Shown: positions 15,539 to 23,341, counted from the stretch's first letter. The stretch: DNA of 23,510 bases from Deltaproteobacteria bacterium (GCA_025357175.1 JANXPS010000242.1:1-23510); one strand, 5' to 3'. Numbers and translations: made by a program. Notes: a model not told the origin generated them from the sequence alone.

Positions 15539-16736
15539 GCCCGTCGCCGTCGACCGCCGGAATTTCCACTCGCCTGCGGTCGGCCGTCGCAAGCCCGAGG
15601 GTGCTGAGGAAGAAGCTGGACAGGATGATTTCGCAGCCGATGGCCAGTGCGCCCGCCGAGGGGATCACGATCCTCAGGCTTTTCGAAAGGTCCAGCGGAC
15701 CGAACGACCGCATGCCCCAGATGCCGACCGCGAAGCAGGAACCGGCCAGCCCGGCGGCAAACAGAATGCTCCCCGCGATCAACCCCGACTCGAGATTGGC
15801 CCAGAGGAACAACCGGTCGAACCTCGCCGGCTTCGGTATCAGCCCGGTCGCAATCGCGAAAAACTTGCTCAGGACGGAGAACAGAACCGCCTGGAAGCCG
15901 ATCAGCAGGGCGACCAGTCCGTAGAAGGCGGTCTGGATGTCGAAGGTGACGCCGAAGAGCCGCCTGGGTGCGGGGAGCAGCCACAGCATCATCGCGAGCC
16001 CCAGCAGCATGGTGACCGCCCCAGGATACAGGAACAGCCATCGCGGGCTGTAGACCAGCATGAACCGGAGGTGGCGCCATCCGTCGCGCCAGCTGCGAAG
16101 ATGCGGCGGGCGGTCCCGGCCGTCCTTTTTCAGCGTGGTGGGAACCTCGGCGATCCGCAGGTTGAAGTAGGCGGCCTTGACGACCATTTCGCTGGCGAAC
16201 TCCATCCCGGTCGTCCTCAGGTCGAGCCGCAGGATCGCATCCCGCCGGAATGCCCGGAGCCCGCAGTGGAAATCGCCCACCGGGCTCCTGAAGAACAGGC
16301 GCCCGATCCCGGTCAGCACCGGGTTTCCGAGGTAGCGGTGGTGGAACGGCATCGCGCCCGTCGCGATACCGCCCGCGAAGCGGTTGCCCATCACCAGGTC
16401 GAATCCCTGCTCCAGTTTCTCGAGAAAGCGCGGGAGGTGCGAGAAGTCGTAGCTGTCGTCGGCATCGCCCATCATGACGTATCTCCCGCGGGCGGCGGCG
16501 ATGCCCCCCGCGAGGGCCGCGCCGTATCCTTTTTGCTTCACCTCCACGACCCGGGCGCCGAGCCGTCCGGCGATTTCAACGGAACGGTCGGTGCTGCCGT
16601 TGTCCGCGACGAGGATCTCGCCCGCGATCCGGTTCTCTTCGAAGGCCCGCCGGATCTTTTCGATGCAGGTGCCGATCGTCAATTCCTCGTTGAGGCAGGG
16701 CATGACGACGGAAATCGCGATGTCTTCCTGGTTCAT
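15531..16736 (-). CDS. DPM1-like GT2 glycosyltransferase with C-terminal membrane helices
   Basis: A 401-residue protein with a cytoplasmic GT2 domain and about four C-terminal transmembrane helices. The GT2 part has ISVVMPCLNEELTIG, ADNGSTD at 44-50 and MMGDADDSYDFSHL (DADD at 91-94), then VMGNRFAGG and GDFHCGLRAFRRDA. This is the pattern of polyprenyl-phosphate-sugar synthases that transfer glucose, mannose or a related sugar to undecaprenyl phosphate. The membrane segments lie near residues 230-265, 280-310, 320-350 and 360-385. The start overlaps the radical SAM stop as ATGA. It likely supplies a lipid-phosphate sugar to the GT-C proteins at 18118-20049 and 1000-2250, for addition outside the cytoplasm; that link is inference. 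Confidence 0.85.
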   Translation of the reverse strand: MNQEDIAISVVMPCLNEELTIGTCIEKIRRAFEENRIAGEILVADNGSTDRSVEIAGRLGARVVEVKQKGYGAALAGGIAAARGRYVMMGDADDSYDFSHLPRFLEKLEQGFDLVMGNRFAGGIATGAMPFHHRYLGNPVLTGIGRLFFRSPVGDFHCGLRAFRRDAILRLDLRTTGMEFASEMVVKAAYFNLRIAEVPTTLKKDGRDRPPHLRSWRDGWRHLRFMLVYSPRWLFLYPGAVTMLLGLAMMLWLLPAPRRLFGVTFDIQTAFYGLVALLIGFQAVLFSVLSKFFAIATGLIPKPARFDRLFLWANLESGLIAGSILFAAGLAGSCFAVGIWGMRSFGPLDLSKSLRIVIPSAGALAIGCEIILSSFFLSTLGLATADRRRVEIPAVDGDGHG

Positions 16737-18121
16737 GACGCTCCTTCCCTCCGTCTCCCGAAAATCCGTCCGAGCGCCGTCCAGCCGTTGGACCGGTACT
16801 GCCAGCAGAATTTGAGGAATCCCGCGAGCCGCAGGTTGCGGAGGAAGACGCGGACGTACCCCTGGAACTGCATCTTCTCGAGAAGCCTGCGATCCACGCC
16901 GTCGAAATCGAGGGCGTTTCCGATCTGCTTGTTGTAGTCGTTCCAGTCACGGGCAATCAGGCGGTACCCTCCCTCACCTTCCGCCGCCATCCGGCCGATC
17001 TCCGTTCCCGGGTATGGAACCATGATGCCGAAGACCGGGTAGTCCGGGTTGATCCGGATCGCGAAATCGATCGCGGATTCCGCCGTTTCGGCCGTCTCCC
17101 CGGGCTGCCCCAGGATGAAATAGCCCTCGAAGGGAAGACGCGCACGCTTCAGGTCGGAGACGACCCTCTTGATTTTCCCGACGGAGGTCTTCTTGCCGAT
17201 AGCCTTCAGCCGCTCCTCGTCGCCCGATTCGAGCCCCAGGCCGACCCGGTAGCAGCCGGCCTCCCGCATGGCTTTCGCGAGGTCGTAGTCGATGCAGTTG
17301 ACGTGCGTCACGCACCACCAGCGGATCTTCCGGTGCAGCCCGCTTTCGACAAGCCCACGGCAGATGGCGAGCGTCCTTTCCCGATCGAGCGTGAACACCT
17401 CGTCGCCGAAAAGGATCGACCGGCACCCCTTCTCCTCCAGAGCGGCGATCTGCCGCAGTACGCGCTCCACCGGCTCGGCCCGAACCTTCCGGCCGTTCGG
17501 GTTGACGCAGAACGGGCACTGGAAAGGACAGCCCCTCTGGGTGTGGAGGATGTACTCCCTTGCGGGGGGGAACAGCTCCCAGGCGGGCTCCGCCAGCCCT
17601 GCCAGGTCGGCGATCCGCTCCCGGTCGCCCCCGAACCGGTAGTTTCCATGCCCGTCCAGCAATGCGACCCCCGGTATCGCGTGGAGATCGCCGCCCTGGC
17701 CGATCGCCCGGACCAGCTCGACCAGGGTGACTTCGCCCTCGCCCACCACGGCCATGTCGAAACCGGGAAATTCTCGAAGCGTCCGCTCGGGAAGCACGCT
17801 GACGTGGACGCCGCCGATCACGGTCGTCGCGGTCGGCAGCGCCTGCTTGACGGCCGCCGCGAGCGACGCCGACTGGATGACCTCGTTCGTGAAGCCCGTG
17901 AAGCCGACGATGTCGGCACCGGTCTGGACGATCCTCCGGACGGCCTCGTCATGCCCGACGCGCTCGAACTTGCAATCCAGGATCTGCGCGTCGATGCCGC
18001 CCGTACGGAGGCTTCCCGCGAGATACGCCAGCCCGGTCCTGGGATACGGGGGCGTGTCGTAATAGGCCTCCTGCCTTCGGAAGGGAGGCGGGTTGACCAG
18101 CAGCACGCGCAATCCGGTCAT
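16733..18121 (-). CDS. B12-binding-domain radical SAM protein
   Basis: A 462-residue protein with two domains. Residues 5-140 resemble the cobalamin-binding Rossmann domain of B12-dependent radical SAM enzymes: VLLVNPPPFRR at 6-16, GADIVGFTGFTNE at 68-80, VIGGVHVSVLPE at 101-112 and VVGEGE at 125-130. The radical SAM core follows with CPFQCPFC (Cys198, Cys202, Cys205), then GDEVFTLDRERTL and VGLGLESGDEERL, an Elp3/MiaB-type signature. Members catalyse methyl transfer to unactivated carbon or phosphorus, ring rearrangements or other radical steps; none is determined here. It starts with an ATGA overlap behind the large membrane protein. A C-methylated or otherwise rearranged sugar is a reasonable guess only. 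The family assignment is firm. Confidence 0.87.
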   Translation of the reverse strand: MTGLRVLLVNPPPFRRQEAYYDTPPYPRTGLAYLAGSLRTGGIDAQILDCKFERVGHDEAVRRIVQTGADIVGFTGFTNEVIQSASLAAAVKQALPTATTVIGGVHVSVLPERTLREFPGFDMAVVGEGEVTLVELVRAIGQGGDLHAIPGVALLDGHGNYRFGGDRERIADLAGLAEPAWELFPPAREYILHTQRGCPFQCPFCVNPNGRKVRAEPVERVLRQIAALEEKGCRSILFGDEVFTLDRERTLAICRGLVESGLHRKIRWWCVTHVNCIDYDLAKAMREAGCYRVGLGLESGDEERLKAIGKKTSVGKIKRVVSDLKRARLPFEGYFILGQPGETAETAESAIDFAIRINPDYPVFGIMVPYPGTEIGRMAAEGEGGYRLIARDWNDYNKQIGNALDFDGVDRRLLEKMQFQGYVRVFLRNLRLAGFLKFCWQYRSNGWTALGRIFGRRREGAS

Positions 18122-20049
18122 CCTTTTCCCGGATCGGGCGGGGCGTTACCGCCCCCCCACGCATTCCTCAACTGGCGAAAGCGCAGTCTTGCGATATCGC
18201 CACGCAGGCTCGAGGGCGGTGGAAGCCTCAGCCTCGCGATTTCCCGCTTCGCGTCTTTCGGATCGCATTCGAGATACACCGGCGCATATCGCAGCGTGGC
18301 AACGACCGTGCAACCCGGCTGTTTTCGAGGCTCCACCCGGCTTATGGGGGGGAGGGCCATGCAATCGCGGGCGACGCGTTCCTGGCAAAACCACATGCCG
18401 ACCTGTTCCGACGCCCGCCCGATCGACAGCCGGGAGTTGCTCTCGATGAGTTTGATGGCGTTCATTTCGCTCCACGTGCGCTCGCGAACGCTCCGCCAGT
18501 GTCCGCCGATCACGATGACGCAACCGGCGGCCAGGATGCCGAAGACCGCAAGGAACAGGAGCGCGCTGCGGAGGCCGTCCGACCCGGTTTCCCCGGATTT
18601 CGACCGGATCGCGCACAGCACGACGGGGGGAACGAGCCACAGTTGTGGGACATACCGGCCGATGTAGGAATGGGGTTGGACGAACACCGTTGCCGCCACC
18701 ACGAGCAATATCCACCAGCCATACCGGTGGCTCATGAAAAACAGCAGGACGAGGGAGGCTGCGAGACCGACCGCGAAGAGCGGACCGAAAGCGCAGATTT
18801 CCGCATAGACGAGGTCGTATTGGTACCCGCCGAAAAAGGTCCGGCCCGGAATGATTTCGAACGCACCGGTCGGCTTCCCGCAGATCGTCGCCGGCTGGGC
18901 GAGCAGGTAGGAGACGACGAACCGCTGCAGCCCGTTCGTCCCGTGAAAGATCGATCCGGGCGGGTCGATGTATTCGGAACGGATCGGGTCGTTCCTGCCG
19001 CTCGCGGCATAAGGGTGGAGCGGATTCGAATGACTGATCGTGTTCGTCAGGTAGGGATTCACCCCGATGACCAGCGTCAGCAGGAGCGCCGCACCGATCG
19101 ACGCAAGCATCCTTCGATCCTGCCGCTCTCCCTTTCGCCACGCAGTCCATGCCATCGGGACGACAAAAAGGAAAACGGCGATTCCGGCGTAGACGACACC
19201 CGTGGTCTTGACGTTGCAGGTCAGCGGGATGCCGCAGACGATGAAGGGAAGGAACCGTTCGTCGCGCGTTTTCGCATAACTCGCCAGGGAAAAAAGCAGG
19301 ATCGTCATGAGCGATCCCATCTGGGTATCGATCATTCCGGATGTGGCCTGGATGACGACGGTCGTGTTCGCGGCGATCACGAAGGCAGCCAGAAGCCGCT
19401 CGAATCCCGACAGTCGAAACAGGACGGAGAGTCCCCAGTAGGCGATCGCGAACGAAACGAGTGCGTAGACGCCGTTGGCGCAGGAGCCGACGTCCATGTT
19501 TCCGGTGGCCAGGTAAAGTTCGGCCCCGAAGATCCACTGTGCCTTCGGGGACCACCAGACGGGGCCGCGGGAGTACCCGTCGTTCGCGTTCGCCGGGTCG
19601 ATGCTCCCGTCGAAGAGCCGGGTGTTCTCGGGATCCCGGACCGGGTTCCAGCCGTCGGCCATCAGGATCGCGGCCGGCTTGTGATAGGCGACCCCGTCCC
19701 CCTCGTCGTAGAACGGAAGGGAAAACAGCGCAAGCAGGAGGACGTTCGCCAGCAGGAAGAGGCCGAACAGAACCATCGCCTTCCCGGTTTTCCCGCCGCA
19801 TGACAGGTGGATTACGATCCCCGCGAGGGGCAGCGCGGCAAACAGGTGCCATTTCGTGAGGGAGATGCCGAGGAGAAATCCGGCGGCGCCGAGAAATATA
19901 CAAAGGAGAGGGAACAGGAACATCGCCAGCCCGAATGGAAACAGGCTGCCGCGAATCGCGACCGACAGGCTTGCGTTGCGGATGCTCGCGAAAATCTTGT
20001 CGGACCCGGAACGTACAGCGTCGTCGAGCCTGTGAATCCCGTCCATCAT
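18118..20049 (-). CDS. Large GT-C-like multi-pass membrane protein
   Basis: A 643-residue membrane protein with about ten or more hydrophobic segments and a soluble C-terminal tail of roughly 130 residues. After the second or third helix comes FYDEGDGVAYHKPAAILM, an acidic DEGD loop like those that bind the lipid donor in GT-C glycosyltransferases; GMIDTQMGSLMTILLF lies mid-protein. No exact family could be named. The start is chosen at 20049: GGAG lies nine bases upstream, whereas ATG at 20058 would be too close, and ATG at 20046 is also possible. Upstream in-frame sequence to 20370 lies over the divergent methyltransferase gene and is not coding. It is the first gene of the minus-strand run. 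It probably transfers a polyprenyl-phosphate-linked sugar on the periplasmic side (inference). Confidence 0.72.
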   Translation of the reverse strand: MMDGIHRLDDAVRSGSDKIFASIRNASLSVAIRGSLFPFGLAMFLFPLLCIFLGAAGFLLGISLTKWHLFAALPLAGIVIHLSCGGKTGKAMVLFGLFLLANVLLLALFSLPFYDEGDGVAYHKPAAILMADGWNPVRDPENTRLFDGSIDPANANDGYSRGPVWWSPKAQWIFGAELYLATGNMDVGSCANGVYALVSFAIAYWGLSVLFRLSGFERLLAAFVIAANTTVVIQATSGMIDTQMGSLMTILLFSLASYAKTRDERFLPFIVCGIPLTCNVKTTGVVYAGIAVFLFVVPMAWTAWRKGERQDRRMLASIGAALLLTLVIGVNPYLTNTISHSNPLHPYAASGRNDPIRSEYIDPPGSIFHGTNGLQRFVVSYLLAQPATICGKPTGAFEIIPGRTFFGGYQYDLVYAEICAFGPLFAVGLAASLVLLFFMSHRYGWWILLVVAATVFVQPHSYIGRYVPQLWLVPPVVLCAIRSKSGETGSDGLRSALLFLAVFGILAAGCVIVIGGHWRSVRERTWSEMNAIKLIESNSRLSIGRASEQVGMWFCQERVARDCMALPPISRVEPRKQPGCTVVATLRYAPVYLECDPKDAKREIARLRLPPPSSLRGDIARLRFRQLRNAWGGGNAPPDPGKG

Positions 20050-20058
20050 CAGGAACAT

Positions 20059-20064
20059 CTCCGC
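20059..20064 (-). promoter_or_regulatory. Ribosome-binding site deciding the GT-C start
   Basis: On the minus strand the bases read GCGGAG. The spacing to the ATG at 20049 is nine bases, ideal, whereas the ATG at 20058 directly abuts it. This decides the start of the large membrane protein. Confidence 0.5.
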
Positions 20065-20065
20065 A

Positions 20066-20078
20066 TGCCGAATCGGCA
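20066..20078. promoter_or_regulatory. 13-bp palindrome TGCCGAATCGGCA, possible operator
   Basis: TGCCGA and TCGGCA are perfect inverted arms around a single A. It lies between the minus-strand -10 candidate and the minus-strand ribosome-binding site. It could be a repressor site or, in the minus-strand leader RNA, a 5-bp hairpin with a three-base loop. A chance palindrome is also possible in GC-rich DNA. Confidence 0.3.
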
Positions 20079-20091
20079 GCCGTATCAAGTG

Positions 20092-20100
20092 AGAATACCA
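20092..20100 (-). promoter_or_regulatory. Candidate extended -10 promoter, minus strand
   Basis: Read on the minus strand the bases are TGGTATTCT, an extended -10 pattern (TGn then a hexamer with four of six consensus bases). It could drive the sixteen-gene run, giving a leader of about 35 nt before the ATG at 20049. No convincing -35 element is seen, so this is weak evidence. Confidence 0.25.
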
Positions 20101-20107
20101 CCGACAA

Positions 20108-20116
20108 TGATATAAA
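20108..20116 (+). promoter_or_regulatory. Candidate extended -10 promoter, plus strand
   Basis: TGATATAAA matches the extended -10 form TGnTATAAT with one mismatch. The expected start site, about 20122, would fall after the in-frame ATG at 20120 and before the ATG at 20153, which agrees with the chosen methyltransferase start. No good -35 box is seen 16-18 bp upstream. Confidence 0.4.
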
Positions 20117-20141
20117 AGGATGGCGTTCAATCTTCCGGTCC

Positions 20142-20146
20142 GGGAG
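20142..20146 (+). promoter_or_regulatory. Ribosome-binding site deciding the methyltransferase start
   Basis: GGGAG lies six bases before the ATG at 20153. The alternative ATG at 20120 has an AAGG directly against it, so 20153 is preferred. Confidence 0.55.
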
Positions 20147-20152
20147 CGGTCG

Positions 20153-20995
20153 ATGTCGGATAAAAAAGGTGGCGGGCACTCCGGGGAAATCGCCTCCGGA
20201 AAGCGTTTCGCCTTCGGAAAAAACTGGCGGAGTTTTCTCGACACGCTGGACGAAGGGCGGATCGGGGACGCGATCTCGTCCATCCGCAAGTTGACCGGCC
20301 TCGACTCGCTCGAAGGAATGAGTGTGGTCGACGTCGGTTCCGGAAGCGGCCTGTTCTCGCTGGCGGCCATGCGGCTGGGCGCAGCCGAGGTGCTCTCGTT
20401 CGACTACGACCCCGACAGCGTCCGCTGCGGCCTCGAGCTCAAGGAACGATTCTTCCCCGGCGACGAGCGGTGGCGAATCATCGAGGGGTCCGTGCTCGAT
20501 GAGCGTTTTCTCCAGTCGATCGCGACGTTCGACATCGTCTACTCCTGGGGCGTGCTCCACCATACCGGAGACCTGTGGAGGGCGCTTTGCAACACGGGGG
20601 CGCTCGTCGGCCCGGGCGGCCTCCTCGCGATCGCGATCTACAACGACCAGGGCCTGCAAAGCCGCGTGTGGCGATGGATCAAGAAATGCTGGTGTCGAAC
20701 GCCGCAGGCGCTCAGGCCTTTCCTCTTCTTTCCCATACCGCTGGCATACGAGCTGCGCTGGGCTGCGGTCGACCTGCTCTTCAGGGGCCGTTCGCCGCTG
20801 CACCGGTGGCGCTCCCAAGGCCGCGGCATGAACCCATGGCACGACTGGATCGACTGGCTCGGCGGCTACCCGTTCGAGGTTGCGAAACCCGAAGCGCTGT
20901 TCTCCTTTTTCCGGGAAATTGGTTTCTCCCTCGAACGGATGACCACCCGTGGCGGGGAATGGGGCAACAATGAACTCGTCTTCCGCCGGGGCTGA
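20153..20995 (+). CDS. Class I SAM-dependent methyltransferase, first gene of right-hand plus run
   Basis: A 280-residue methyltransferase. Motif I is SVVDVGSGSGLFSLAAMRLG, with VLSFDYDPDS providing the ribose-binding acidic residue, and FDIVYSWGVLHHTGDLWRAL is the post-II region. The GLLAIAIYNDQGLQSRVWR segment and the C-terminal GGYPFEVAKPEALFSFF are shared by methyltransferases commonly found beside glycosyltransferases in polysaccharide clusters. The start at 20153 has a good ribosome-binding site and sits downstream of the extended -10 candidate. Its end overlaps the next GT4 gene by 26 bp. It probably methylates a glycan or lipid-linked intermediate; N-, C- or O-methylation cannot be told apart from sequence. 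Confidence 0.82.
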   Translation: MSDKKGGGHSGEIASGKRFAFGKNWRSFLDTLDEGRIGDAISSIRKLTGLDSLEGMSVVDVGSGSGLFSLAAMRLGAAEVLSFDYDPDSVRCGLELKERFFPGDERWRIIEGSVLDERFLQSIATFDIVYSWGVLHHTGDLWRALCNTGALVGPGGLLAIAIYNDQGLQSRVWRWIKKCWCRTPQALRPFLFFPIPLAYELRWAAVDLLFRGRSPLHRWRSQGRGMNPWHDWIDWLGGYPFEVAKPEALFSFFREIGFSLERMTTRGGEWGNNELVFRRG

Positions 20996-22163
20996 TCCGC
21001 GCGTCGGCGGGCGGGCGGGGCGGCCGGTCGAGGTGTGCTACCTCCTGCCCAACCTTGAGTCCGGTGGCACCGAGCGGCACCTGCTGTCGCTCGTGCGGCG
21101 CATCGACCGCGCCCGGTTTTCTCCCCGCGTCGTCACCCTGTTCGGCGGAGGACCGATCCGGGACGACATCGAGGCGGCCGGCGTTCCGGTGCACACCCTC
21201 TCCCCGGGGGGAGGCGGCGTCTGGCGAACCTTCCGCGAACTGCTCCGGATGCTCCGTTCGCTTCCGCCGCCCGATATCCTGCACGCGTATCTCCAGACCG
21301 GCGACATCTACGGCGCGGCCGCGGCGAAAACGCTCGGCATCCCTGTCTTCATCGCAAGCAAGCGGGCGATGTGCGGCTACAAGACGGGACACCCGCTCCT
21401 CGCCCTCCTCGAAAGCGAGGCCAACCGCGTTGCGAACGCCGTCATGGTCAACTCGCGCGCGGTTGCGGAGGACGTCCGCCGGACTGAAAGACATCTCGAT
21501 AATAAAATGTTTCTCGTCTACAACGGCATCGACGCGCATCCGGCGGCCGAGGAAGGCGAAGCTGCGCGCCCACCGGCCGACCTGAAATTGCCTCCGGGCG
21601 CCCCCCTTGTCTCCTACGCCGCCAACATCCGGGATGGAAAAGGACACGCATGTCTCGTCGAGGCGGCCCGCCGGGTCGTTGCCCGTATCCCCTCCGCCGT
21701 GTTCCTCCTCGTCGGCCGCGAGGATGGCGAAGCGGCTGCGGTGAGGCGGCAGATCGGATCGATGGGGCTTGAACGCAGCGTCCTGCTCACCGGCTCGCGC
21801 AGCGACGTCGGCACGATCCTGGCCTCCTCCCGACTTGTCGCGCACCCCGGGTGGCAGGAGGGACTCTCGAACGCGATCCTCGAAGCGATGGCCGCGGGGA
21901 AACCGGTGATCGCAGCCCGTGCGGGCGGGAACCCCGAAACTGTAGCCGACGGCCTGACCGGCCTGCTCGTGGAGCCCGGCGATCCGGCCGGTTTCGCGGA
22001 GGCCATCCTGCGGCTCCTGCTCGATCCGGGAAAGGCGCGGGAAATGGGCCTGGAAGGGCGTCGCAGGGCGGCGGAGGAATTCCCGCTGTCGCGGATGGTA
22101 TCCTCGATCGAGCGGACCTACGAAGAGCTGCTGGACGGGAGGCCGCTCTCGTGCGCGGTCTAG
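20970..22163 (+). CDS. Glycosyltransferase family 4, first of a tandem pair
   Basis: A 397-residue GT-B glycosyltransferase. The N-domain has VCYLLPNLESGGTERHLLSL, in which the SGGTE loop contacts the donor phosphate, and IDRARFSPRVV. Mid-protein is SKRAMCGYKTGHPLL and later VYNGIDA. The C-domain has GKGHACLVEAARRV, LVGREDGEAAAVRRQ, GSRSDVGTILASSRLVAHP and EGLSNAILEAMAAGKPVIAA, whose two Glu residues fit the EX7E motif, then DGLTGLLVEPGD. The ATG at 20970 is preferred to the GTG at 20949 because a GGGG tract lies at a suitable distance; it lies inside the preceding methyltransferase gene. It shares most of these motifs with the next gene, so the two are paralogues. The donor sugar is unknown. 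Confidence 0.88.
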   Translation: MNSSSAGADPRVGGRAGRPVEVCYLLPNLESGGTERHLLSLVRRIDRARFSPRVVTLFGGGPIRDDIEAAGVPVHTLSPGGGGVWRTFRELLRMLRSLPPPDILHAYLQTGDIYGAAAAKTLGIPVFIASKRAMCGYKTGHPLLALLESEANRVANAVMVNSRAVAEDVRRTERHLDNKMFLVYNGIDAHPAAEEGEAARPPADLKLPPGAPLVSYAANIRDGKGHACLVEAARRVVARIPSAVFLLVGREDGEAAAVRRQIGSMGLERSVLLTGSRSDVGTILASSRLVAHPGWQEGLSNAILEAMAAGKPVIAARAGGNPETVADGLTGLLVEPGDPAGFAEAILRLLLDPGKAREMGLEGRRRAAEEFPLSRMVSSIERTYEELLDGRPLSCAV

Positions 22164-23341
22164 TCGGCGACCCGGTTCGCGTGGCCTACATCCTCCCCGA
22201 CATCGACTCGGGAGGCACGGAGAACCACGTCCTGGCGCTCGCCGGGAAAATAGACCGGAGCCGATTCGCCCCCATCGTCTACGCGACGGCCGGCGGGGGC
22301 GTGCTCGAAGCCGAATTCGCCCGGGTGGGCGTGCCGGTCCGAATCCTCCACCTGCGGCTTTCACCGGGACGGGTGGGGCTGACGCGCAGCCTTCGAAACG
22401 CGGCCGCCCTCCTTTTTCGGCTGCCCGCCATGCTGCGGAAGGATCGGGTCTCCATAATCCACGCATACCTGCCCGCCCCCAACGTGATCGGATCGGTCGT
22501 CGGTCTGCTGGCCCGCGTGCCCGTCCGCGTCGTCAGCAAGCGGGGGCTGTGCGCCTACAAGGCGGGACGGCCGCTATTGTCCTCCCTTGAAAATCTCGCC
22601 AACCGCCTGGCCTCCTGCGTGCTGGTCAACTCCGATGCGGTGCGCCGGGACGTCGAGCGGACGGAAACCGGATGGAGCGGGAAGATCCGCAGGATCTACA
22701 ACGGCGTCGAACCGATCGAGCCCTGGAACCGGGCGGAGCGGGAGGCGTTCCGGTCGCGCGAAGGCATCCCGGCCGGCTCCCCGCTCGTGGTGACCGTTTC
22801 CAATTTCTTCCCGTACAAGGGACACGACACGCTGGTTCGCGCGGCCGGGTTGCTCCAACCAGCGTTTCCCGAAGTCCGGCTCGCCCTGGTCGGCCGTGAT
22901 GCCGGCACGCTTGCGGCCGTGCGGCGACAGGGGGCCGAGGCCGGCCTGTCCGAAACCCTCCTCTTCCCCGGCGCGAGGTCCGACGTCGCCGACTTCCTGC
23001 GGGCCGCCGATCTGTTCGTCCACCCGTCGCGGGAAGAGGGTTTTTCCAACGCGATCCTCGAGGCGATGGCCGCCGGGTTGCCCGTTGTCGCTTTCGACGT
23101 GGGCGGAAACTCCGAAGCCGTCGTCGACGGCGAAACAGGCTTGCTCGTGCCGCCGGACGATCACGGGAAGCTGGCCGACGCGATCGCCTCGCTGCTCCGG
23201 GACCCGGACCGGGCCCGGGCCATGGGCGAGGCCGGGCGTCGCCGCGCAATAGAGCGGTTCCCGGTCACGGGGATGATTCGTGAGATCGAAGCGATGTACG
23301 AATCGCTGATTTCGGGGAGGAGCGGGAAATGTGCGGAATAG
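22151..23341 (+). CDS. Glycosyltransferase family 4, second of a tandem pair
   Basis: A 396-residue GT-B glycosyltransferase related to the one upstream. It has VAYILPDIDSGGTENHVLAL, IDRSRFAPIV, SKRGLCAYKAGRPLL, IYNGVEP, YKGHDTLVRAAGLL, GARSDVADFLRAADLFVHP and EGFSNAILEAMAAGLPVVAF, followed by DGETGLLVPPDD. I chose GTG at 22151, which has a strong GGGAGG at 22137-22142 with eight bases of spacing; extending to 21851 would run through the upstream gene in another frame. It overlaps that gene by 13 bp and the asnB-like start by 13 bp. The tandem pair may add two sugars of the same type or two successive linkages. Substrates are not visible. Confidence 0.88.
   Translation: MRGLVGDPVRVAYILPDIDSGGTENHVLALAGKIDRSRFAPIVYATAGGGVLEAEFARVGVPVRILHLRLSPGRVGLTRSLRNAAALLFRLPAMLRKDRVSIIHAYLPAPNVIGSVVGLLARVPVRVVSKRGLCAYKAGRPLLSSLENLANRLASCVLVNSDAVRRDVERTETGWSGKIRRIYNGVEPIEPWNRAEREAFRSREGIPAGSPLVVTVSNFFPYKGHDTLVRAAGLLQPAFPEVRLALVGRDAGTLAAVRRQGAEAGLSETLLFPGARSDVADFLRAADLFVHPSREEGFSNAILEAMAAGLPVVAFDVGGNSEAVVDGETGLLVPPDDHGKLADAIASLLRDPDRARAMGEAGRRRAIERFPVTGMIREIEAMYESLISGRSGKCAE

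Larger units (their letters stand above)
1000..20049 (-). other. Probable sixteen-gene-plus polycistronic unit for glycan assembly and export
   Basis: All genes from the GT-C protein at 20049 down to the GT39-like gene ending at 1000 run in one direction. Most junctions are 4-bp ATGA or GTGA overlaps, and other junctions are small overlaps or gaps of 1 to 53 bp. No internal terminator was seen, so one transcript or a few overlapping ones is likely. Transcription was not measured. Confidence 0.6.
20050..20152. promoter_or_regulatory. Divergent AT-rich intergenic region
   Basis: The 103 bp between the start of the minus-strand run (20049) and the plus-strand methyltransferase (20153) is the only sizeable noncoding stretch in the window, and it is richer in A and T than the flanking genes. 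It contains an extended -10 candidate on each strand, a 13-bp palindrome and the two ribosome-binding sites. The shape suggests a shared regulatory region for both directions, but no transcription data exist. Confidence 0.55.

Noticed and set aside
15537..16937. 466-codon plus-strand open frame opposite the membrane-anchored GT2
   Set aside because: Polar, low-complexity translation with no motif, fully antisense to a conserved gene.
18146..20842. 898-codon minus-strand open frame across the GT-C gene and the divergent methyltransferase
   Set aside because: It runs in a different frame from the GT-C protein and over the promoter region and the opposite methyltransferase gene. Its translation is low-complexity and basic, so it is a GC artefact.
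20781..22466. 561-codon minus-strand open frame opposite the tandem GT4 genes
   Set aside because: Arg/Gly/Pro-rich shadow of two well-supported glycosyltransferases.
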